DNA of 64,000 nt, from assembly GCF_014836445.1 (NCBI RefSeq), contig NZ_JACSQV010000006.1, forward strand, positions 150,508 through 214,507. Reading direction: 5' to 3'. The translations under genes and the position numbers were made by a program. This document shows positions 44,202 to 54,429 of the stretch, piece by piece. The notes beneath the pieces were generated by a model. The model saw only the letters and a list, made by a program, of their open reading frames with translations, ran no database searches and had not been told where the DNA came from. Each line of letters starts with the position of its first letter. Position 1 is the first letter of the stretch. Origin of the DNA: Cellulomonas avistercoris. Its GTDB lineage: Bacteria; Actinomycetota; Actinomycetes; Actinomycetales; Cellulomonadaceae.

Positions 44202-47200
44202 ATGGTCGGCGCCGCCTCGCCACGTCCCCCCGCTCCCCGGACCGCACGGCGTGCGCTCGCGGGCCTGGCCGCCGCAGCGGTCGCCGCGACCGGCGCCGTC
44301 GCCGCGCTGCCCGCGACGCCCGCCGCGGCCGCCGCGGGTGCCGTCACGCTCGTGGGCAGCCTGCAGGACGAGCTCGGGTGCCCCGCCGACTGGGACCCGA
44401 CGTGCGGGGCGACCGCGCTCGCCCCGACCGGCGTCCCGGGCCGGTTCTCCGCGACGTTCGAGGTGCCCGGCGGCGCGCACGAGTGGAAGGTCGCGCTCGA
44501 CGGCACGTGGGACGGGTCCGCCGGCGCCGACGGCGGCGAGGCCAACACCCCCCTCGTGCTCGCCGGCCCGGCCGACCTCACGTTCACCTACGACGACGCG
44601 ACCCGGCGCACCTCCGTCGTCGTCGAGGACCTCGCCGGCGGGTACACCGATGCCGACGGCGGCATCGTCACCGAGCCCGCCCGTGACCCGGGCGCGGGCG
44701 AGCAGATGTACTTCGTGCTCACCGACCGGTTCGCCGACGGCGACCCCTCCAACGACACGGGCGGGCTCGAGGGCGACCGCCTGGTCACGGGCCTCGACCC
44801 GACCGACAAGGGCTTCTACCACGGTGGCGACCTCGCGGGCCTGCGGGACCGGCTCGACTACATCGAGGGCCTGGGCACCACGGCGATCTGGCTCACGCCG
44901 TCGTTCCTCAACCGCGCCGTCCAGGGCACCGGGACCGACGCCTCGGCGGGGTACCACGGGTACTGGATCACCGACTTCACGCGCATCGACCCGCACCTGG
45001 GCACCAACGCCGAGCTCGAGGCCCTGATCGCCGACGCGCACGCGCGCGGCATCAAGGTGTACTTCGACATCATCACCAACCACACGGCGGACGTCATCGA
45101 CTACGCCGAGGGCGAGCACGCCTACGTCGACCAGGCGACCCGGCCGTACCGCGACGCCGCCGGCGAGCCGTTCGACCCGGCCGACGTCGCCGGCAGCGCC
45201 GACTTCCCGGACCTCGACGCCGCGACGTCGTTCCCGTACACGCCCGTGGTCGACCCGGCGGACGCCGACGTCAAGGTCCCGGCCTGGCTCAACGACCCGA
45301 CGCTCTACCACAACCGCGGCGACTCGACGTGGACGGGGGAGTCGGTCACCTACGGCGACTTCACCGGTCTCGACGACCTCATGACCGAGCACCCCGACGT
45401 CGTGCAGGGCTTCGTCGACGTCTACGAGGCGTGGGTCGACCTGGGCGTCGACGGCTTCCGGATCGACACCGTCAAGCACGTGAACCGTGAGTTCTGGGAC
45501 GTCTTCACCAGCGCGATCGCGCAGCACGCGGCCTCGGTCGGCAACCCCGACTTCTTCATGTTCGGCGAGGTGTACGACGCCGACGCCGCGCTGACCGCGC
45601 CCTACGTGCGCGAGACCGACATGAACGCCGTGCTCGACTTCTCGTTCCAGGCCGCCGCGGCGAGCTACGCCAAGGGCCTGCCGGCGGCCGGCCTGCAGTC
45701 GCTGTTCGCGAGCGACGACCTGTACACGACGCCGACGAGCAGCGCGCAGGCGCTGCCGACGTTCCTCGGCAACCACGACATGGGCCGCATCGGCCACGCG
45801 GTCAAGGACGCCGGCGACGCGCAGGCGCGGTCGGGCCTCGCGCACGCGCTGATGTACCTCACGCGCGGTCAGCCGGTCGTGTACTACGGCGACGAGCAGG
45901 GCTTCGTCGGCGACGGCTCCCTCGGCGGCACCGACAAGGACGCCCGCCAGTCGCTGTTCGCGACGCAGGTCGAGGAGTACGCCGACCAGGCGCTGCTCGA
46001 CGGCACCCCGGCGGGCTCGGTCGACCGGTACGACACCGACGCGCCCCTGTACGCGCACGTCGCCGCGCTCGGCGAGCTGCGCGCCACGACGCCCGCGCTG
46101 ACCACCGGCGCGCAGGTCGAGCGCTACGCCGCCGGGCCCGTGTACGCGTTCTCGCGGGTCGGTGACGACGACGTCGAGCACCTCGTCGCGCTCAACAACG
46201 CCGCGGCCCCCGCGAGCGTCACCGTCGACTCGCTGACGCCCGGGGCCACGTTCACGCCGCTGCTCACGACGTCCGGCACGGACGTCGTGGCCGGCGCCAC
46301 CGTGGTGGCCGGGGAGGACGGGACGGTCACGCTGACCGTGCCGGCGTTCGGGTCCCTGGTCCTGCGGGCCGACGCCTCCGTGGCGGCCGGGGACGACGCG
46401 ATCACGCTCGAGGCGCCCGGCGCCGGCGCCGCGCTCGCGGGCCTGGCTCCCGTGGCCGCCGACGTCGACGACGCCGCCGCCACGACGTCCTTCGCGTACC
46501 GCGTCGTGGGCGACGACGCCTGGACGCCGCTCGGCACGGCCGAGACGACGGCACCGCGCGTCTTCCACGACGTGCGCGGGCTCACCGCGGGGACGCTCGT
46601 CGAGTACCGCGCCGTGCGCCAGGACGTGACGGGGCACCGCAGCGCCGCGTCGACGTACGCGAGCGTCGGGGTCGCCGTCGACGGCGTCGAGCCCCCGCCG
46701 GACCCGGGCGAGACCCTCGTCACGGTGCCCGGCAGCCACAACGCCGCCATGGGCTGCCCGGGGGACTGGCAGCCCGGCTGCGAGGCCGCGCGTCTCACGT
46801 CCACCAACGGTGTGGTGTTCCACGGGACGTTCACGATCCCGCCCGGGTCGTACGAGTACAAGGTCGCCGTCGGCGGCACGTGGGACGAGAACTACGGCGC
46901 GGGCGGCGCGCCCGGGGGCGCGAACGTCACGTACACGGTCGCCGGTGACGGCCCGCAGCAGGTGACGTTCGTCTACGACGCGACGACGCACCAGGTGACG
47001 TCGTCGGCGCAGGGCCCCCTGCTGACGCTGCCGGGCTCCTTCCAGAGCGAGGCAGGCTGCGCGGCGGACTGGGACCCGGCGTGCCTGGCCACCTCCCTGG
47101 TCGACGGCGACGGGGACGGCACCGCGACGCTCACGCTGCCCGACCTGGCGGCCGGCACGTACGAGCTCAAGGTCGCGCACGGGCTGTCGTGGGCCGAGAA

Positions 47201-50099
47201 CTACGGTGCCGACGGGGTCCGGGACGGCGCGAACATCGCGTTCGTCGCGCCGGGCGGCGCACCCGTGTCGTTCGTCTACGACCTGACGACGCACGTCCTG
47301 ACCGTGCAGGTCACCGACGCGCCGCTGCCCGGCACCGGGCAGCTCGCGGCGCACTGGGTCGACGCGCGGACGCTCGCCTGGCCGGCCTCGTTCGTCGCGA
47401 GCGGCAGCGACCCGGCGACGCTGCGGTTCTCGCTGCACGCGGCGACCGACGCGTCGCTCGAGGTCCTCGAGGGGCGCGTCACGGGTGGCGAGGAGCTCGC
47501 GCTCGCGGTCGTGCCGGGCGGTCTCGCCGCCGCGCAGCTCACGCGGTTCCCGGCGCTCGACGGGTACGTCGCGCTGCGCGTGGACGCCGACCGGCGCACG
47601 GTCGAGCGCCTGCTCACCGGGCAGCTCCTCGTGCGGCAGGCCGACGGCGACGACGTCGGCCAGGCGGTGACCGGCGTGCAGGTGCCGGGCGTCCTCGACG
47701 ACCTCTACGCCGCCGGGGCGGCGAAGCGCGCGCTGGGCGCGACGTGGGCGAAGGGCAGGCCGTCCCTCGCGCTGTGGGCCCCCACGGCGCAGGACGTCGA
47801 CCTGCTGGTGTGGCCCGCCGACCGGCGCGGCGCCGTGGATGCGTCCGCCGAGCCCGTGCGCACGGCGGCGCAGCGTCAGCCCGACGGCGCGTGGACGGTG
47901 TCCGGCCCACGGGGCTGGGACGGGGCCGCGTACCTGTGGGAGGTGACCGTCTACGCACCCACCACGGGGCGGGTCGAGGTCAACCGCGTCACCGACCCGT
48001 ACGCCGTCGCGCTCACGCTGAACTCGACCCACGGCGTGCTGGTCGACCTCGACGACGTCCGGTACCGGCCCCGGCAGTGGGAGCGCACGGCCCAGCCCGT
48101 CGTCCGGCCGGTCGACCAGACGATCTACGAGCTGCACGTGCGGGACTTCTCGGTCTCCGACGCCACGGTGCCCGAGCGCCTGCGCGGCACGTACGGCGCG
48201 TTCGCGGTGCGCAGCAGCGACGGGCGCGACCACCTGCGCGCGCTCGCCGAGGCGGGCCTGACGACCGTGCACCTGCTCCCCACGTTCGACATCGCGTCGA
48301 TCGAGGAGGACCGGTCCGCGCAGGCGACGCCCGCGTGCGACCTCGCCGCGCTGCCGCCCGACTCGCCGCAGCAGCAGGAGTGCGTGACGGCCGTGGCCGG
48401 GCAGGACGCGTTCAACTGGGGCTACGACCCGTGGCACTGGACCGCGCCCGAGGGCTCGTACGCGGTGGACGCCCACGGGGGCGCGCGGATCGCGGAGTTC
48501 CGCTCGATGGTCGGCGCGCTGCACGCCGACGGCCTGCAGGTCGTGCTCGACCAGGTGTTCAACCACACGGCGGCCGGCGGCCAGGACGCGAAGAGCGTGC
48601 TCGACCGCGTGGTGCCCGGGTACTACCACCGCCTGAACGCCACAGGTCAGGTCGAGACGTCGACGTGCTGCCAGAACGTCGCGACCGAGCACGCGATGGC
48701 CGAGCGGATGATGGTCGACTCGGTGGTCACGTGGGCGCGCGGCTACAAGGTCGACGGCTTCCGGTTCGACCTCATGGGCCACCACTCGCGGCAGACGATG
48801 GAGGCGGTGCGCGACGCCCTCGACCGTCTCACGCCGCGGCGCGACGGCGTCGACGGGCGCAAGGTGTACCTCTACGGCGAGGGCTGGAACTTCGGTGAGG
48901 TGGCCGACGACCGGCTCTTCGAGCAGGCCACGCAGGGTCAGCTGGGCGGCACGGGGATCGGGACGTTCTCCGACCGGCTGCGCGACGCCGTGCGCGGTGG
49001 CGGGCCCTTCGACGAGGACCCGCGGCTGCAGGGCTTCGGGTCCGGTGCGTTCACCGACCCGAACGGTGCGCCCGTCAACGGCACGCCGGACGAGCAGCTC
49101 GCGCGCCTGCGGCACCAGACGGACCTCGTGCGCCTGGGCATGGCCGGCAACCTGCGGGCCTACCGGCTGCCGACGAGCGACGGGACGGTCCGGCGCGGCG
49201 ACGAGATCGACTACAACGGGCAGCCGGCGGGCTACGCCGACTCGCCGGAGGAGGTCGTCACGTACGTCGACGCGCACGACAACGAGACGCTGTTCGACAA
49301 CCTGTACCTCAAGCTGCCGCCGGGCACGCCCATGGCCGACCGCGTGCGGATGAACACCGTGTCGCTCGCGACGACGACGCTCGCGCAGACGCCCTCGTTC
49401 TGGCACGCCGGTGCCGACCTGCTGCGCAGCAAGTCCCTCGACCGCAACTCCTACGACTCGGGGGACTGGTTCAACGTGCTCGACTGGTCGGGGCGGACCA
49501 ACGGCTTCGCGCGCGGGCTGCCGCCCGCGGCCGACAACGCCGCGAAGTGGCCCTACCAGCAGCCGCTCCTGGCGGACCCCGCGCTCGTGCCGACGCCGCA
49601 GGACATCGCGACGGCGGGCACGGCGGCCGCCGAGCTCCTGGAGCTGCGGTCCTCGACGCGCCTCTTCCGGCTGGGGGACGCCCGGCTGATCGAGCAGAAG
49701 GTCACCTTCCCCGGTGCGGGTCCCGACGCCGCCCCCGGAGTCGTCGTGATGCACGTCGAGGACCGGGCGGGCTGGGACGCGTCCACGCGCCGCTGGCGCA
49801 CCGACGTCGACCGCCGGCTCGACGGCCTGCTCGTGGTCGTCAACGCGTCCGACGAGCCCACGACGCAGCGCGTCCCCGGGCTCGCCGGACGGGCCTACGC
49901 GCTGTCCCCGGTGCAGGCCGGCGGCGCCGACCCGGTGGTGCGGACGACCGTGTACGACCGCTCGACCGGTGCGGTGACCGTGCCGGCCCGGACGGTGGCC
50001 GTCCTGCAGGAGCAGGCGTCGCGCGGCCACGGTGCCACCGGCGCGTGGCGGCACGTGTGCGGGCTGCTCGAACGCTGGTGGCCCGGCGTGTGCGGCTGA
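44202..50099 (+). CDS. secreted amylopullulanase: GH13 alpha-amylase plus GH13 pullulanase with three X25 modules
   Basis: A 1965-residue secreted enzyme that should cut alpha-1,4 and alpha-1,6 bonds of starch, pullulan and glycogen. Residues 1-45 form a signal peptide (ALAGLAAAAVAATGAVAALP, ending ATPAAAAAG). Module order: X25 (about 46-140, DELGCPADWDP); GH13 amylase (about 165-650) with D422 in GVDGFRIDTVKH, E456 in FGEVYD and FLGNHDMGRI; an unassigned beta region; two more X25 modules (about 845-940 and 945-1045, each with a C-x4-W-x3-C motif); pullulanase N-terminal and CBM48-like parts; and the GH13 pullulanase (about 1300-1780) with YELHVRDFSV, D1523 in VDGFRFDLMGH, E1560 in LYGEGWNFGEV and YVDAHDNETL. 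A C-terminal beta domain closes it. Both active sites look intact. ATG at 44202 with GAAGGAG. Confidence 0.95.
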   Translation: MVGAASPRPPAPRTARRALAGLAAAAVAATGAVAALPATPAAAAAGAVTLVGSLQDELGCPADWDPTCGATALAPTGVPGRFSATFEVPGGAHEWKVALDGTWDGSAGADGGEANTPLVLAGPADLTFTYDDATRRTSVVVEDLAGGYTDADGGIVTEPARDPGAGEQMYFVLTDRFADGDPSNDTGGLEGDRLVTGLDPTDKGFYHGGDLAGLRDRLDYIEGLGTTAIWLTPSFLNRAVQGTGTDASAGYHGYWITDFTRIDPHLGTNAELEALIADAHARGIKVYFDIITNHTADVIDYAEGEHAYVDQATRPYRDAAGEPFDPADVAGSADFPDLDAATSFPYTPVVDPADADVKVPAWLNDPTLYHNRGDSTWTGESVTYGDFTGLDDLMTEHPDVVQGFVDVYEAWVDLGVDGFRIDTVKHVNREFWDVFTSAIAQHAASVGNPDFFMFGEVYDADAALTAPYVRETDMNAVLDFSFQAAAASYAKGLPAAGLQSLFASDDLYTTPTSSAQALPTFLGNHDMGRIGHAVKDAGDAQARSGLAHALMYLTRGQPVVYYGDEQGFVGDGSLGGTDKDARQSLFATQVEEYADQALLDGTPAGSVDRYDTDAPLYAHVAALGELRATTPALTTGAQVERYAAGPVYAFSRVGDDDVEHLVALNNAAAPASVTVDSLTPGATFTPLLTTSGTDVVAGATVVAGEDGTVTLTVPAFGSLVLRADASVAAGDDAITLEAPGAGAALAGLAPVAADVDDAAATTSFAYRVVGDDAWTPLGTAETTAPRVFHDVRGLTAGTLVEYRAVRQDVTGHRSAASTYASVGVAVDGVEPPPDPGETLVTVPGSHNAAMGCPGDWQPGCEAARLTSTNGVVFHGTFTIPPGSYEYKVAVGGTWDENYGAGGAPGGANVTYTVAGDGPQQVTFVYDATTHQVTSSAQGPLLTLPGSFQSEAGCAADWDPACLATSLVDGDGDGTATLTLPDLAAGTYELKVAHGLSWAENYGADGVRDGANIAFVAPGGAPVSFVYDLTTHVLTVQVTDAPLPGTGQLAAHWVDARTLAWPASFVASGSDPATLRFSLHAATDASLEVLEGRVTGGEELALAVVPGGLAAAQLTRFPALDGYVALRVDADRRTVERLLTGQLLVRQADGDDVGQAVTGVQVPGVLDDLYAAGAAKRALGATWAKGRPSLALWAPTAQDVDLLVWPADRRGAVDASAEPVRTAAQRQPDGAWTVSGPRGWDGAAYLWEVTVYAPTTGRVEVNRVTDPYAVALTLNSTHGVLVDLDDVRYRPRQWERTAQPVVRPVDQTIYELHVRDFSVSDATVPERLRGTYGAFAVRSSDGRDHLRALAEAGLTTVHLLPTFDIASIEEDRSAQATPACDLAALPPDSPQQQECVTAVAGQDAFNWGYDPWHWTAPEGSYAVDAHGGARIAEFRSMVGALHADGLQVVLDQVFNHTAAGGQDAKSVLDRVVPGYYHRLNATGQVETSTCCQNVATEHAMAERMMVDSVVTWARGYKVDGFRFDLMGHHSRQTMEAVRDALDRLTPRRDGVDGRKVYLYGEGWNFGEVADDRLFEQATQGQLGGTGIGTFSDRLRDAVRGGGPFDEDPRLQGFGSGAFTDPNGAPVNGTPDEQLARLRHQTDLVRLGMAGNLRAYRLPTSDGTVRRGDEIDYNGQPAGYADSPEEVVTYVDAHDNETLFDNLYLKLPPGTPMADRVRMNTVSLATTTLAQTPSFWHAGADLLRSKSLDRNSYDSGDWFNVLDWSGRTNGFARGLPPAADNAAKWPYQQPLLADPALVPTPQDIATAGTAAAELLELRSSTRLFRLGDARLIEQKVTFPGAGPDAAPGVVVMHVEDRAGWDASTRRWRTDVDRRLDGLLVVVNASDEPTTQRVPGLAGRAYALSPVQAGGADPVVRTTVYDRSTGAVTVPARTVAVLQEQASRGHGATGAWRHVCGLLERWWPGVCG

Positions 50100-50387
50100 C
50101 CAGTCGCCTCGGCCGGGCGCGCCGGTGCCTTCATCCGTCGAAGCCAGTGCAGGACCTTTGTCCGTCATCGTCCTGCCGACGTGCCGTCACCCGCCCGAGT
50201 GGCGCTCGGCGGCCCCGTGAGGGCGCCAGGACACGGAATGGTCACGGCACTTGCCCTCGCCATGCCTTCAGGTCTTGAATGCAACGCGAAGCCGTACCCG
50301 GCTCACCGGCACTGCCGCCGGCCCCGGGTGGTCGCGACGACGGACGTCCCGACCGATCGAGCGGCGAACTCAAGGGAGCGGACAACG
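50100..50387. promoter_or_regulatory. 288-base gap before the sugar importer; possible operator at 50267-50279
   Basis: This gap precedes the sugar-binding protein gene. Its only clear structure is the near-palindrome TTCAGGTCTTGAA (50267-50279). No good terminator for the amylopullulanase gene is seen. The ROK regulator gene downstream of the importer would be a natural candidate for binding here, but that is inferred. Confidence 0.3.
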
Positions 50388-51518
50388 ATGTCACTGGCGT
50401 GGAAGAAGAGCGCGATCGCGATGGTCGCCGCAGGTGTGCTCGTGGGGTCCATGGCGGCCTGCAGCACCGAGCGTGAGGCCGAGCCCGAGAGCACGGGCGG
50501 CGCGGCGGCCGCCGAGGACACCGTGGTCGGCATCGCGATGCCGACCAAGAGCCTGGAGCGGTGGAACCGCGACGGGGCGCACCTCGAGGGTCTGCTGCAG
50601 GACGCCGGCTACGAGACGAGCCTGCAGTACGCCGACAACAAGGTCGACCAGCAGATCACCCAGCTCGAGAACATGATCAACCAGGGCGCCGACATCCTCG
50701 TCATCGCCCCGATCGACGACACGGCCCTGGCGCCGACCCTCCAGCAGGCGGCCGACGCGGACATCAAGGTCATCGCGTACGACCGTCTCCTGCTCGGCAC
50801 CCCGAACGTCGACTACTACGCGACGTTCGACAACTACGGCGTCGGGACCATGCAGGGCGAGTTCATCGTCGAGGCGCTCGACCTCGAGAACGCCGCGGGT
50901 CCGTTCAACCTCGAGCCGTTCGCCGGTTCGCCCGACGACAACAACGCGAAGTTCTTCTTCGCCGGTGCGTGGGACGTCCTGTCCCCGTACGTCGAGAGCG
51001 GCAAGCTCGTCGTCCCGTCGGGCAAGGCGCCGGCGTCCAACGACGACTGGCAGTCCATCGGGGTCCAGGGCTGGAGCTCGGACACGGCCCAGTCCGAGAT
51101 GGAGAACCGCCTCAACTCGTTCTACGCCGGGGGTGCCAAGGTCGACGTCGTCCTGTCGCCCAACGACTCGCTGGCGCTGGGCATCGCCCAGGCCCTCGCG
51201 GGCAACGGCTACGCGCCGGGCGACGGCTACCCGGTCCTCACGGGCCAGGACGCCGACCAGGCGAACGTCCTCAACATGATCGCGGGCAAGCAGTCCATGT
51301 CCGTGTGGAAGGACACCCGCGCGCTGGGTGACCAGGTCGCCAAGATGATCGACCAGATCGTCGCGGGCGAGGACGTCGAGGTCAACGACGAGGAGACCTA
51401 CGACAACGGTGAGAAGACCGTCCCGACCTACCTGCTGCAGCCGCAGGTGATCACGCCGGACACGGTCGAGGTGCTCGTCGACTCGGAGTTCTACTCGGCC
51501 GACGACCTCGGCCTCTGA
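50388..51518 (+). CDS. chvE: sugar ABC transporter, ChvE-type substrate-binding lipoprotein
   Basis: A 376-residue periplasmic-binding-protein homologue anchored as a lipoprotein. The signal peptide ends GSMAAC (cysteine 25). The mature part follows the ChvE pattern: TVVGIAMPTKSLERWNRDGA, YADNKVDQQITQLENMINQG, ADILVIAPIDDTALAPTLQQ, DIKVIAYDRLLLGTPNVDYY and SPNDSLALGIAQALAGNGYA, ending VPTYLLQPQVITPDTVEVLV. ChvE proteins bind monosaccharides such as glucose, galactose, arabinose or xylose. It is followed by its ATPase and permease genes in order. ATG at 50388 with AAGGGAG before it. Confidence 0.92.
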   Translation: MSLAWKKSAIAMVAAGVLVGSMAACSTEREAEPESTGGAAAAEDTVVGIAMPTKSLERWNRDGAHLEGLLQDAGYETSLQYADNKVDQQITQLENMINQGADILVIAPIDDTALAPTLQQAADADIKVIAYDRLLLGTPNVDYYATFDNYGVGTMQGEFIVEALDLENAAGPFNLEPFAGSPDDNNAKFFFAGAWDVLSPYVESGKLVVPSGKAPASNDDWQSIGVQGWSSDTAQSEMENRLNSFYAGGAKVDVVLSPNDSLALGIAQALAGNGYAPGDGYPVLTGQDADQANVLNMIAGKQSMSVWKDTRALGDQVAKMIDQIVAGEDVEVNDEETYDNGEKTVPTYLLQPQVITPDTVEVLVDSEFYSADDLGL

Positions 51519-51602
51519 GGACCCCCGCCGGCCGCGTGACCTCCGGGTCGCGCGGCCGGCACCCGGCCCCACCGGCCGGTCCGGACCATCCAGCGAGGAC
51601 AC

Positions 51603-53150
51603 ATGGACACCGAGCACATCCTCGAGATGCGCGGCATCACCAAGACCTTCCCCGGCGTCAAGGCGCTCTCCGACGTCACCCTCGCGGTGCGACGCGGCGA
51701 GATCCACGCCATCTGCGGCGAGAACGGCGCCGGCAAGTCGACGCTGATGAAGGTCCTGTCGGGCATCTACCCGCACGGCACCTACGACGGCGAGATCGTC
51801 CTCGACGGCGAGGTGCAGGAGTTCCGCGGCATCCGCGACTCCGAGCGCCAGGGCGTCGTCATCATCCACCAGGAGCTCGCGCTCTCGCCGTACCTGTCGA
51901 TCGCCGAGAACATCTTCCTCGGCAACGAGCGCGCGGCCCGCGGCGTGGTCGACTGGAACCGCACCAACTCCGAGGCCGCCCGCCTGCTCGACCGCGTGGG
52001 CCTCGCCGAGCGCCCCGACACGCGCGTCAGCGACATCGGCGTCGGCAAGCAGCAGCTCGTCGAGATCGCCAAGGCGCTGTCCAAGGAGGTCCGGCTCCTC
52101 ATCCTCGACGAGCCGACGGCCGCCCTCAACGACGAGGACAGCGCCCACCTGCTGGGGCTCATCGAGGGTCTGCGCGCCGAGGGCATCACCTCGATCATCA
52201 TCAGCCACAAGCTGAACGAGATCGAGTCGATCGCGGACACCACGACGATCATCCGCGACGGCGAGACCATCGAGTCCCTCGACATGCGCGGCGACGTGCG
52301 CGTCACCGAGGAGCGCATCATCCGCGGCATGGTCGGGCGCCCGCTCGACCACCGGTTCCCCGAGCACACCCCCGACATCGGCGAGGAGGTGCTGCGCATC
52401 GAGGACTGGACGGTGCACCACCCCGTCGACCAGGCGCGCAAGGTCGTCGACGGCGCGAGCCTGACGGTCCGGCGCGGCGAGATCGTCGGGCTGGCCGGGC
52501 TCATGGGCGCCGGCCGCACCGAGCTGGCGATGAGCGTCTTCGGGCGCTCGTACGGCACCCGCATCTCCGGACGTCTCTTCCGGGACGGCGTCGAGGTGAC
52601 GGCCGCCACCGTGCAGGACGCGATCCGGCACGGCATCGCCTACGCGACCGAGGACCGTAAGCGGTTCGGTCTCAACCTCATCGACACGGTGCAGCACAAC
52701 ATCTCCGCCGCGTCGCTCGACAAGCTCTCGCGCGCGGGGGTCGTCGACCGCGAGCAGGAGTCCGGGATCGCGGAGCAGTTCCGCAAGGACCTGAACATCC
52801 GCACGCCCACGATCACGGCGCTCGTCGGCAAGCTGTCCGGCGGCAACCAGCAGAAGGTCGTGCTGGCCAAGTGGCTCTACGCCGACCCGGACGTGCTGAT
52901 CCTCGACGAGCCGACGCGCGGCATCGACGTCGGCGCGAAGTACGAGATCTACACGATCATCAACAAGCTCGCCGACGCGGGGAAGGGCGTGCTCGTCATC
53001 TCCTCCGAGCTGCCCGAGCTCCTCGGGGTCTGCGACCGCATCTACGCGCTCAGCCAGGGCCGCGTCACCGGCGAGGTGGCCCGGGCCGACGCGACCCAGG
53101 AGCACCTCATGCACTTCATGACGATGGACAAGGACGGGATCGCCCGATGA
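51603..53150 (+). CDS. gguA: sugar ABC transporter ATP-binding protein, duplicated ATPase (GguA/MmsA type)
   Basis: A 515-residue protein with two ABC domains. The first has Walker [10 protein letters not shown] (39-47), a signature replaced by [13 protein letters not shown] and Walker [15 protein letters not shown]. The second has the degenerate Walker A typical of this family ([19 protein letters not shown]), signature [15 protein letters not shown] and Walker [21 protein letters not shown]. This asymmetry is normal for the RbsA/GguA group. It energises uptake with the downstream permease. ATG at 51603, 84 bases after chvE, with GCGAGGACAC before it. Overlaps the permease gene by ATGA. Confidence 0.95.
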   Translation: MDTEHILEMRGITKTFPGVKALSDVTLAVRRGEIHAICGENGAGKSTLMKVLSGIYPHGTYDGEIVLDGEVQEFRGIRDSERQGVVIIHQELALSPYLSIAENIFLGNERAARGVVDWNRTNSEAARLLDRVGLAERPDTRVSDIGVGKQQLVEIAKALSKEVRLLILDEPTAALNDEDSAHLLGLIEGLRAEGITSIIISHKLNEIESIADTTTIIRDGETIESLDMRGDVRVTEERIIRGMVGRPLDHRFPEHTPDIGEEVLRIEDWTVHHPVDQARKVVDGASLTVRRGEIVGLAGLMGAGRTELAMSVFGRSYGTRISGRLFRDGVEVTAATVQDAIRHGIAYATEDRKRFGLNLIDTVQHNISAASLDKLSRAGVVDREQESGIAEQFRKDLNIRTPTITALVGKLSGGNQQKVVLAKWLYADPDVLILDEPTRGIDVGAKYEIYTIINKLADAGKGVLVISSELPELLGVCDRIYALSQGRVTGEVARADATQEHLMHFMTMDKDGIAR

Positions 53151-54382
53151 GCACCACGACCGACGTCAACCTCCCTGCCCCGAACCCGCCCGGCGCGCCG
53201 CGCGTGTCGCTCGGGCAGCGCCTGCAGGGGCTGGGCGGCAACGCGCGCCAGTACGGCATCTTCGGCGCCCTCGTCGTCATCGTGCTGCTGTTCCAGGTGC
53301 TCACCGACGGCAAGCTCCTGCTGCCCAACAACGTCGCCGCCCTGTTCCAGCAGAATGCGTACGTCATGATCCTGGCGATCGGCATGGTCATGGTCATCGT
53401 GGCCGGCCACATCGACCTGTCGGTCGGCTCGGTCGTCGCGTTCGTCGGCGGCGTGGTGGCCATGACGATGCGCGACTTCGACCTGCCGTGGGTCGTCGCC
53501 ATCCTGATCGGCCTGGCCCTCGGGGCGCTCGTCGGTGCGTGGCAGGGCTTCTGGGTCGCCTACGTCGGGATACCCGCGTTCATCGTCACGCTCGCCGGCA
53601 TGCTCGTGTTCCGCGGGCTCGCGCTCGTGGTCGTCGGCGAGACGATCGCGGGCCTGCCCGCGGCGTTCATCCGCATCTCCAAGGGCTCCCTGCCCAACTT
53701 CCTCGGCTTCCTCGACAACATGGACGTCGTCACGCTCCTCATCGGCGGGCTCGCGGTGGCCGCGATCGCTCTCACCCAGGTGCGGGCGCGCCGGGCGCTG
53801 CGCAAGCACGACCTGCACGTCGAGGCGGTCGGCCTGTTCTTCACGAAGATCGCGATGGTCGCGCTGGGCATCGGCGTGCTCACGGTCATCCTGTCGCTGT
53901 CCGCAGGCGGCACGCCGATCGTCCTCGTCATCGTCGGCGTCCTCGTCGTCGCGTACTCGTTCCTCATGGGGCGCACGGTCTTCGGCCGCCACATCTACGC
54001 CATCGGCGGCAACCGGGCCGCTGCCGCGCTCTCGGGCGTGAACACCCGCAAGGTCGACTTCTGGATCTTCGTCAACATCGGCCTGCTCGCGGGTGTCGCC
54101 GCCATCGTCACGACCGCGCGCGCCGGTGCCGCGATCGCCGCGGCCGGCAACAACTTCGAGCTCGACGCGATCGCCGCGTGCTTCATCGGCGGCGCCGCGG
54201 TCACCGGCGGCATCGGTCGGATCTCCGGCGCCATCGTCGGCGCGCTCATCATGGGCGTGCTCAACATGGGTCTGTCGATCCTGTCGGTCGACCCGTCGTG
54301 GCAGATGGCCATCAAGGGCATGGTCCTGCTGCTGGCGGTCGCGTTCGACCTGCTCAACAAGCGGCGCGCGGGCACGCAGTAG
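53147..54382 (+). CDS. gguB: sugar ABC transporter permease (GguB/MmsB type)
   Basis: A 411-residue membrane protein with about ten helices. Family motifs are [20 protein letters not shown] with [56 protein letters not shown] and [20 protein letters not shown], followed by [15 protein letters not shown]. The extra loop with [17 protein letters not shown] and more helices marks the longer GguB-type permease of ChvE systems. ATG at 53147 overlaps the ATPase stop. Only one permease gene exists, so it should act as a homodimer. Confidence 0.95.
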   Translation: MSTTTDVNLPAPNPPGAPRVSLGQRLQGLGGNARQYGIFGALVVIVLLFQVLTDGKLLLPNNVAALFQQNAYVMILAIGMVMVIVAGHIDLSVGSVVAFVGGVVAMTMRDFDLPWVVAILIGLALGALVGAWQGFWVAYVGIPAFIVTLAGMLVFRGLALVVVGETIAGLPAAFIRISKGSLPNFLGFLDNMDVVTLLIGGLAVAAIALTQVRARRALRKHDLHVEAVGLFFTKIAMVALGIGVLTVILSLSAGGTPIVLVIVGVLVVAYSFLMGRTVFGRHIYAIGGNRAAAALSGVNTRKVDFWIFVNIGLLAGVAAIVTTARAGAAIAAAGNNFELDAIAACFIGGAAVTGGIGRISGAIVGALIMGVLNMGLSILSVDPSWQMAIKGMVLLLAVAFDLLNKRRAGTQ

Positions 54383-54417
54383 GGCCCCGGTAGCGCGGTG
54401 CGGCGCGTGCGCGCCGG

Positions 54418-54423
54418 TAGGTT
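54418..54423 (+). promoter_or_regulatory. -10 box TAGGTT, leaderless promoter of the ROK regulator gene
   Basis: TAGGTT ends 6 nt before the GTG at 54430 with no ribosome-binding site, so the regulator can be made independently of the importer operon. Confidence 0.6.
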
Positions 54424-54429
54424 GCCCCC

